This document shows positions 45,012 through 53,090 of a stretch of 53,090 bases of DNA, in pieces; position 1 is the first letter of the stretch; each line of letters begins with the position of its first letter. Made by a program: the position numbers and the translations under genes. This stretch comes from Branchiostoma floridae. Its lineage: Eukaryota; Chordata; Leptocardii; Amphioxiformes; Branchiostomatidae. A model generated the notes under the pieces. It saw only the letters and a list, made by a program, of their open reading frames with translations, was not told the DNA's origin and did not search any database. The stretch is from contig NC_049979.1 of assembly GCF_000003815.2 (NCBI RefSeq), forward strand, positions 10,581,381 through 10,634,470, read 5' to 3'.

Positions 45012-48000
45012 TGAAGTTAGAATGGGCTGAGTCGTGGAAGGGGTCGCTGTCTGACAGGAGTATCTTGAATGCCTTCCTTGGTATACCGTACTCCCTGGAA
45101 TTTTAGGGTTTTCTTTTGCTCAGCCAGTAATGTCTCTCACCTACATATGTTTCAATGCATATCAGACGTCTTCCTGTGTGTGCGTATATATACCACAAGA
45201 ACAAGACAGGGAAAGGTTCTTAGTTCGCAACTATCAACATCTGGTTAGCAGATTACATACCACTTCATTATCAAAATCACGAAAATAGTGGAAACTGAGG
45301 AAAAACAAGAAACCTGAGACAATACACCTGCAGTGGTCATTTAAGAGTAGGTTGACCCCTGACCTCTTCATCTCAGGGGAACTGCTTTGTTTACTTTTAT
45401 GTTTTTCTGTAATAATGATGTGCTGTTTCCATTGTGGCAGTGCTTGAGTTCATTGATCATCAGATGTGCAACAGACTCTAGAAAACAGCTCTGGTTGGGG
45501 ACCATGGGCTTCACTTAGCTGAATACAAAAGCATAATGTTGATACATGCACTCCAGGTTAATGTTACAACTTGTGACCTGCTTGAGTCTACAACAAGCTT
45601 GTAATTACCGGTAATTAGTGGTACCAGAGGCTAACGAGACGGAAGGATGCCTATTCTACTGAAACATCAACATGCCATCAAGAGAGTTGTGTCTTTCTGA
45701 TCCACATTTTTACTGCAAAACCACTTTTTTACGTACTCTAAGTATGGACAGGGAGTGAATCACTTCAAACAGGCTAACCTTTTAATACCATCTGCTGTTG
45801 CAGGTCCAGTGGTCCTACCCATTCTGTTTGGGCAACCATGAAAATGTATCCTAAGCAAAGACCCAAAGAGGTTGACTGTTCAGGCTAAGTCACCGTGATC
45901 AAGTATCTGCCACTTATACAACTGTAGTAGGTCCTATATTGATATTGGCACAGTGAGCTGCAGTAGGAAGTAACTATGCGGATACAGAATTTGCAGAGGG
46001 GAATGAATAACTGTAGTTGGATCATGTGGTGAAGATTCACATTTGTTTTGATCTGGTGACAGGAGGTGTGATAAATGTAGGTGTACATAAATGTGTTATG
46101 CATGAATTTGGTCTTCCAAAGTAATGTCCTCTTTCTATGAAAGCGACCGTTATCATCGTGTCAATCGTTCTGTCATATGGAAATGCAAGAATAACAAAAA
46201 TGTAACACTCTACAGGTGTGACAATACAATAAACAGACCAATGGTGAAATTATTCCTTCATTTCTGACATTTATCTCTAAGTTATAAAACTTTTAACTCT
46301 TTTATTCTAAGTACTAATTGTAATTATGCTCAATTATTACAATTTCATTTTAAAACTTGAACAAGGACAGAAGTCATACATCTGTTGTTGTTTTTTGCAG
46401 TGTACATGTACCTGTATTAAGCTGACGAATCTTGAAAAGATTATGACTTGTATATTTACAAATTAACAACAAATTAACAACTAATAGTTTTTCCTATCAA
46501 AAAGGTACAAATCAAGCAGTGGAAAAAGACACAAAAAAACGTATGGGTGGTGAAAGCAGCGGCATCTTTGATGTGTGATCCTCTTGTGAGAGTAGGTTCT
46601 TTACTTGAGATACCAAAAGTCCAAACAAACATACTGTATCTGTCATTATTGCTTACACCTCCGTACCAGTATCCATACATGATGTTCCGTTTAGGTACGC
46701 AGACCTAAGAGAGCCCAAGATTTCATGATGGTATTCCGATCCTCATGGGAACCTGCAGTTCCCATTGGAGCGTTTGAAGAAGTTTTGGTAAGAGGAGTCC
46801 TCTTGTGATTTTTGCCTGAGTTGAAACCAATTACGTGGAAGAAACGATACATCCGCCCTCTTCCTGGGTAAATACAGCTGTCTACACAAGTCACTTGTAC
46901 TACATGGATTCACTGTCAAAATCTGTACCTCAACATGTGTACAAAACTAGCTGGCAGCTACTGAACTGTACACACTTATGTCTAATTTTACTCAGGACTC
47001 CCCTATGCATCTTTAATGAGCCAGGTGGGACCAACAAACCAGAAAGTTCACTTCCTCTAATCTAAGTATTATTTTTAACATTTAGGCCACACATGTTGAA
47101 TGAACCTCTTAGTTCTGTGGTCCTTTTACAATGTGTAGAGTACGTGATAACATTACAAAATGAATCAAGCAACTTGGTCAATTCTCTACACAGTCATATG
47201 TCTCAGATAACATCTACTATCATTCATCAGTAACTGAAAAGGGAAGATGGTGGATGCTATCTGAAACATCTGATACCTAGCCTGGATTTTTTCTGGCTAA
47301 TTGATCTATTAAATATATGATGCCATGTTCTACCTGGATACCTAACCACTGTAATCTGTACTGTAGTTTTTGTGAGGAAAATGATAGAGTTAACTTTCAT
47401 TTGAAAATTACACAGGCATGCACATACACACACATGCACACACTCAAACATGTAAACATACATACACTGTGTTTCATCTTCTGTCCTACCAGCCCACCCA
47501 CATAAGCTGTCTACATCTAGTTAGCAATCAGCTGGGATTGGCAGGGACCAAACCAGTGGAGGGCATAAACAGTGCTTGCCCTTGGGGCCCTGGTAGCCTG
47601 GCCTGGTGTACAGCCCAGTGCTTTCTGTAAACCCCCTTCTCCTAGTCCTTAAGTTTATTCTAACTGGCTTGGATTTACCTCTCCAGGATGTTGTACTGTG
47701 GAGGACATAAGAAGGGGGCATGTGTTTCTTGTAGGACATGGAGAGGCAATATTTATTGTAGTTTGGTGCTGACAGGTGATTTTGTTATTGTTGGTTAATC
47801 TTATTCTGTGGTTGAGAAGTTTGAGGGAATTTTTCAGGAAGCCGCACCAAGCTGGAGGGGGATTACAGGAGAAAACATGATGTCTCATTCCTAATCCATT
47901 GAGTAAACTGTTAACCTAAGGCATCACCAATATTGCTTCTTGGTTGTCATACTTAGTGCTGCACTTAGGTAAAAGATGTAGAGGGAGTGAGGCATAATCA

Positions 48001-48380
48001 AAAAGAGAAGTATTGCAATTTTAAAGTGTGTTGTCTCCACCCACCTGGAACTGTGTTGATACAAAATATACAGGTGTATCAGTGCTATAAACAGATGCTC
48101 CATTAAAGTAAACTGACTACCATGCCCAAACTGGTAAATTCACTCTTTGCAAGATACACTTCCACATCATTACTTCAACAGTATCAAGTTCAATTCAGTC
48201 CAAGAACTGAGTACTTAATTGTTTAGGCCCTGTGGAAACCTCATTGAGTACTGAGTACTGTGCCCTGCACTGTGTGGCAGCAGTTCGTCAGTCACAGGAT
48301 TATTCCTGTATAGGTGTAGACATGCTTGGTGAGGTGGGACAGGTCACAGGTAGCAGAGCTGTTTCTGAAGGTTGATGACT
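45012..48380. other. No gene recognised; intronic or intergenic
   Basis: No tyrosine-kinase N-lobe motifs or other recognisable protein segments on either strand. It includes one copy of a dispersed repeat at 46,570-46,650 and a CA-rich microsatellite near 47,418-47,462. Confidence 0.4.
46556..46650. repeat. Dispersed repeat shared with 53,000-53,085
   Basis: 'gagagtaggttctttacttg' followed by 'agataccaaaagtccaaacaaaca' matches 'gagagtaggttctttgcatg' followed by 'acataccatggaaagtccaaataaaca' at the window end, same orientation. The family is unknown to me. Confidence 0.7.
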
Positions 48381-48389
48381 GAAAGCTGC

Positions 48390-49863
48390 TCGTCTCTACC
48401 AGACTAAGGCCCACTTTACATTACGCTTTTCGCGTTAGCGGGACTGGCGTTAGCGGGACTGCGTTAGCGGGAGCCCCGTGTAAAGAGTTCCCGTTAACGT
48501 AGTCCCGCTATCGTCAAATTTTCTCCCGTCCACTCCGAAGCGTACGGCCGTAGGCTCAGCGGGAGTCCCCGTCAACGCCAAACTGCGTATAAAGCGAACA
48601 CGTCGGGCTCGCGTTAGCGGGAGTCAGGGTTTAGATGTTTAGCATAAAGCGCGCGCTTATTAGCATATGGCGCGAAAAAATGGTGGGTACAGAAACTCAG
48701 ATTTGCAAAACATTGGAGGAAAATTGCCAGCAGCGATCATGTTCATAACGCTGGGTAAGAATACAGTGATAAGAAAACAGTCTCCCGATAGTTACTTTTT
48801 TATATACTAGTAGAATGAATGTCAACCCAAAAATCAACCCGAACTACGCAGAAAAAATAGTTTTCACGGCCTGCCTTTTCCGTAATGGCCACCTAGGTAC
48901 CTACGCAGGCTCTTACGTCAATCGGGTCTGCAATCAACCTTCAAAGCAGGCGGGATGTCAGCGAAAAATAATCTCATTCTCACATTTTTGGACGACCTAC
49001 ATTTGCACAATTTTCGTGGAAGACCTGTAAAAAAATATACAAGTTCGATTCCGAATATTTTCTCCTGCAATACATCGTTACGTTGTACCGAAACCAGAAG
49101 CCGCTATCTCTGCAAATTTTGTATGAAGTGATCCCATTACGCGTCTCCGATTGGCCGTTGCTATGACAGTGGTGGCCGTTGCTATGACATTGGTGGGGAA
49201 ATTCCCGCCACATGAACTGCTGGCAGCTTGAGTTTTTACGTACGAGGTGGTTATTATACCTGCAGGAATTGTGCGTATATTCACGGTTATTTCAGTACGT
49301 AGCCATAATTTAGCAGGTCATCACTGAAAGAAAGGGATCTTCTATCAAACAGTTCGCTTTGAAAGGGTTTTTAAGTGCTTTTTTATCGAAAATTTTGTGG
49401 TCGAAGTTACCGGAAGTGTCAGCGAAACAACAACGTAGTCAGGGACTTGTATTTCTCATGCAAGTCACGTATTTGAATTTTCAATCACTTGGTAGCGGTA
49501 CGCAAACAAAAAATTAACGTTTGTTCAATATAACAACGTGCAGCTAAAAAGAACTGCGATCTTTTAATACGGGTAGACTTTCACCAAGATTTTACATTCC
49601 ACCGCGCGCCGCGGGTGTCCTGTCAGATTTCCGGGCGGTGTGTCTAAAGAGGTGCCGATAGCGGCGTCCCGATAATGGGAAATTTACCGCTAACGCGAAA
49701 AGCGTAATGTAAAGTGGGCCTAACTATGCTGGCTATTAATTATTGAGAGAGTAATTGGAAGGGAACATTAACCTTAGCATGGACTGACTCCCCTGCAGGC
49801 CAATTTCCAGATTTTTTTGTCTGGAACTCTACGATCCTTCGTAGGAAGGCCTGGTGGAGGCTA
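48390..49863. mobile_element. Miniature element with TAGTCTCTACCAG ends, copy 4, interrupted by a Harbinger-like insertion
   Basis: Left end TCGTCTCTACCAGACT, right end on the other strand TAGCCTCCACCAGG. Perfect 9-bp target duplication GAAAGCTGC at 48381-48389 and 49864-49872. Removing the inserted element (48408-49720) and one TAA leaves about 158 bp, matching the 162-bp copy 3. Confidence 0.75.
48408..49720. mobile_element. Non-autonomous Harbinger-like DNA transposon, 1313 bp
   Basis: Perfect 34-bp terminal inverted repeats, beginning ggcccactttacattacgct at 48408 and inverted at 49687-49720. Flanked by TAA on both sides (48405-48407, 49721-49723), the 3-bp TWA duplication typical of PIF/Harbinger. 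Subterminal motif gcgttagcggga is repeated three or more times near the left end and again near 48,610. Open frames inside are at most about 77 codons with no transposase motif, so it depends on a transposase supplied elsewhere. Confidence 0.88.
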
Positions 49864-49872
49864 GAAAGCTGC

Positions 49873-52379
49873 CACTCAAGCCATCATCTCATGTGTCTGT
49901 TACCTAAGGTACCAATCCTGTGCAGGTGCAGCTGTTGCCAACTCTGCCCCCCTGTGATGTCCCGTTTCTGGCTCCAATAACAGGCTAACTGACCCAGAAA
50001 AAGAGCAAACTGCAGAGGTGAGGCATTCTGTTTGGGTTTTCTGATTCTCTGGTACCCTGGGGTGAGCACAGAATGGCCCCAGTGGTGGGAGGGTGCTGCA
50101 TCCCACTGGGAAACTCAAGGAGAAACATTTTTCTCAAGTATCACTCCAATCCGGAGAAGTGTTGTTACAACTGGGACATTTGCATGCAGATTTGGTAAGG
50201 TCTGCCAAACAGGGCTGAAGTAACCCAACTACCCATTGCAGCGTGGACAACATCCTTTCTGAGCAGTAATGGGGAACAGAGGGTGCCTTTCATGTGCTAT
50301 TCTGGTTTGTCCTGCACCTGTGCATACTTCATATCAGGTTCATGCAGGGCACAATCATTTTTGTGTTTCCTTCATAGCAGTGGCAGGAAGGGTTCCTTCT
50401 CGAGTTTAGCCTGACAGTGTACCATATCATTGATGTATACATCGTTACCCCTACAGTTTCAAGCATATCTTGTCGTGTACCTGAACTTCTTTTAAAGCTC
50501 TGTCTTCATGTACTTCCCTCTCAATAACAACCCTCAGTAAAATTGATATCTATAAAAAAGGTAAACATCAGCATCCTCTGTTAATGACTAAGGTGATGCC
50601 TTTTCTACAAAGTATAGCTAGTAGCAGTGTGGCTCTGCTGTGGCTCGCATTTTCAGCCAAGCACATACAGCTTTACCCTTACTCCGCTGGATAAGTGTGT
50701 TGGGTTCTTTTACATGTTTGACAGATGTAACTAATGATCTTCTGTAGCCTAAGTGTACTTTGTCCCGCTGACTGCCTAGCATGCTGCCCCAACCCCAGCA
50801 CCTGCGAAGCCTTCCTGGGAAGACACCATGGCACGAGTTAACGTTTCCAGCGCCTACAGCAATTAAATCATTGCTGGGATAGTTTGGCTGGCCCTGGGTG
50901 AAGTAAACACATCCCAAACAAGCTGCAAGTGAAGTGAGAAACAACACGGACTGTTGTTCAAGAATGCCAGCTGCACGACTGCTGACAAACAAGACATGCT
51001 ACTTGGATGACTTCTTCGGATACAATGCGGTAATGTAATGAGGAGGGTGTGTGGTGACGATGCCATTATTCTCCTGGTAATATGAGGGTAGGAAACATCA
51101 ATAATTACAGATGCATTGGATGATGTATGCTGGTCCTGCAGGCAGGCAATGGGTAATGACAGGTGATTAGGACAGAACTGTTGCACTGTCATACTTGTGG
51201 TGGCCTATCCTGTTATTGGTCCTATATATAGCTATCTGTGTAATGACAATAACCAAACTGTGCACGGAAGTGTAAAACACAGTTCACATTAGTGTAAAAC
51301 ACCATTCACGTTCATATATCCAGATAGAGCTGCACGGGGGACTCCTACTCTATCTGGATTGACTTTTACAAAATGAATTAATAATCTGCATATAACTATG
51401 AGCTATGCATATAACTATGAGCTATGCTAACAGACCACAACTCATAACAATCCATGTTGCTAACTTCCAGTCCTTCTAATAAAGATGCCCCTGCAGTTAT
51501 GATACAAGCTGCTAGGACTAGGTGACCAAATACCAGCTCTATACGTTTTTCTGTAATCTTCCATGAAACTGTCACCTGACTGTCCAGTCCACGAGAGAGA
51601 TTTTTCTCCAATCTTTAATTTGTTTCTATAAATTGCTAGTTTCAGATGGGTATTTTGAGCCATGTACTTCTGACACAGAGGCCAGTGATACTGGTGATCA
51701 CCCACACAGGTCAGTGATATACATGTAGCACCAGCTCTGCTGAGAGAACACAGCTATCTAACATGTCAGTTAAGCCACAACACCACCTGACACATACTCA
51801 GGAAACGTGTTGTTATTAAGCCTTCAAAGATAAGCAACTTGGTTTGAAGCATGAGGAAGCAAATTGTCGCAATTAATCAAAGATATGCAAGATTTACTGA
51901 CAGGATTACAATTTACCTTCTCCCATGGCTGACTAACCAGATTAAACCAATACAAATTTTAAATTTGCTACCCTAGCAAGCTGAAGGTTAACTAAAAATG
52001 AAAGTTTACGTTAGGTTATCAACAGCAGCACTGACTTTTTCTTTTGGTGTTGCTAGAGGGCCTGCATGGGGGGTCCCAACCAGCTGGTCCCAACAATATT
52101 TTACGGTCATATCTTCACCAAGCAATTTTGTCTCATTACAATGACGCCGCAACTTGTATAATAAATGTTTAATACTTTATACCAGCGTTACATCACAACT
52201 GTTTTGCAAAATGTTAAGAGAATTTGAAGTGTCATCATTTTGCAGAGGACAGCTTAACATGAAAACCATGAAAATAAAACCATGGCAAACATTTGGAAAT
52301 ACATTACTAAAACCTCTGCCCCAATTGATTAAATCAAAGGACTCACAAATGGCCTTTGATGTTAAGTAAATGCAGAAAC
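49873..52379. other. No gene recognised
   Basis: Open frames on both strands are short and unlike known proteins; the longest on - (50618-50992) has no recognisable domain. A perfect hairpin lies at 51318-51359 and a two-copy 20-bp tandem (catataactatgagctatg) at 51389-51428. Confidence 0.4.
51318..51359. repeat. Perfect 12-bp-arm hairpin
   Basis: atccagatagag (51318-51329) and ctctatctggat (51348-51359) are exact inverses around an 18-base loop. It is preceded by two direct copies of gtgtaaaacac followed by ttcac. Possibly a short foldback element. Confidence 0.75.
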
Positions 52380-52384
52380 ATTCG

Positions 52385-52520
52385 CTGTGGTTTAATGTTT
52401 GCGGTTTTCATGGTGGCCGCTTCACCGCAAACTTAAAACCACCGCAAACATTTTTCCATGGCAGGAAGAGACATGGTGCTACCACATACTTAAAACCACC
52501 GCGAAAAGTCCTTTTCCCCG
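52385..52520. repeat. Palindromic ACCGCAAAC-type dispersed repeat
   Basis: Left arm gtggtttaatgtttgcggt (52388-52406) pairs, with two mismatches, with accgcaaacttaaaaccac (52424-52442). Further copies of accgcaaac and cttaaaaccaccgc follow up to about 52,503. The layout looks like a foldback or decayed miniature element. Confidence 0.6.
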
Positions 52521-52989
52521 CTGCCGTGAAATCAAATCCCAGCTACCTTAAATACATTTACAGTATAAAGAGCACAACATACATGGCATTAATGATGCAC
52601 CAAAGAAAATGTTTCAAGTTATTACAGCCCTGCCCATTAGCAGAAATGCTGCACCAAGATCATCCTTGACTCAAGATACTTTTCATGTCCCCAAAATGGG
52701 CTTCTTTCATCCAGATACAAATTTATGCAACCACCTGCTCGTAAACCCTATTACTTTGATATTATCACCAAGGGGTAGCTACCTTCCAACTTGAGGGTCC
52801 AAGTCTACTGCATGTAAGCATACGCGAAGGACTGGTAAGATATCGTAAACATCTTTTACTTTTTGTAGGTACAGATATACCATATGTCCAAATACTGAAT
52901 GACATTGTCAATATATCAGTACCATGCATTTTGTACCACAAAGATGAAAATTTAGCTCTAAAAAAAAAAAGAAATCTTAATGGGCATTG

Positions 52990-53085
52990 ACATCCGCACC
53001 TGGTTTTGGGTTTAGATCCTCTGGTGAGAGTAGGTTCTTTGCATGACATACCATGGAAAGTCCAAATAAACATTCTGTAAACTGT
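52990..53085. repeat. Second copy of the dispersed repeat of 46,556-46,650
   Basis: Same orientation and block order as the copy at 46.6 kb; see there. It runs close to the window end. Confidence 0.7.
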
Positions 53086-53090
53086 TTCTG

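Noticed and set aside
50618-50992. 124-codon frame on - as a possible upstream exon of the kinase gene
   Set aside because: No glycine-rich loop, VAVK motif, signal peptide or transmembrane segment typical of a receptor, and no paired splice sites.
1-53090. CRISPR arrays, operons or prokaryotic promoters
   Set aside because: Spliced animal genes throughout; the tandem repeats have no unique spacers between short repeats and are minisatellites.

Overview
The window looks like a deuterostome animal genome, most likely a lancelet (Branchiostoma). It holds a chordate-type BMP2/4 gene with a compact two-coding-exon layout, consistent GT-AG introns, abundant short DNA transposons and minisatellites, and two 100-N assembly gaps. 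The species call is inference from protein character and genome style, not from a database match. Layout. (1) About 1-5.6 kb is most of a two-gene DNA transposon of the ISL2EU/IS4EU kind. A DDE transposase on + is cut only by the window edge. Tail to tail with it is a spliced five-exon SAP-SWIM-YqaJ nuclease gene on -, which joins into one intact 842-residue frame. (2) About 5.6-11 kb is mostly unassignable. It holds one orphan WD40 terminal exon (+, 8334-8420) followed by what looks like its 3' UTR. (3) About 11-34.5 kb is a tandem pair of BMP2/4-family ligand genes, both on +, with coding exons at 24.2-25.7 kb (a divergent paralogue) and 32.2-33.7 kb (the canonical BMP2/4). Both have a signal peptide, a TGF-beta propeptide, a furin site and a seven-cysteine mature domain, and both have one phase-1 intron at the homologous place, so they arose by tandem duplication. 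Long flanking stretches probably carry non-coding 5' exons and enhancers. (4) About 37.3-43.8 kb is the 3' half of a receptor tyrosine kinase gene on - (four exons: kinase C-lobe plus cytoplasmic tail). (5) The remainder to 53 kb is intronic or intergenic DNA rich in small transposons, including a Harbinger-like element nested inside a second miniature element. The point of greatest biological interest is the divergent BMP2/4 paralogue. Its mature domain keeps all seven cysteines and is about 71% identical (my hand count, 72 of 102) to its neighbour. It has, however, replaced the basic N-terminal tail of the mature ligand with an acidic one, lost the upstream (S2-like) cleavage site, and gained four propeptide cysteines, one of them three residues before the furin motif. 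A four-codon upstream ORF overlaps its start codon, and a 17-copy minisatellite of about 51 bp begins at its stop codon. Together these suggest a ligand with altered range, processing and translational control next to the ancestral one. How the parts relate: the transposon genes form one mobile unit; the two BMPs are a duplicated signalling locus that may share enhancers; the kinase gene is an unrelated neighbour in opposite orientation.
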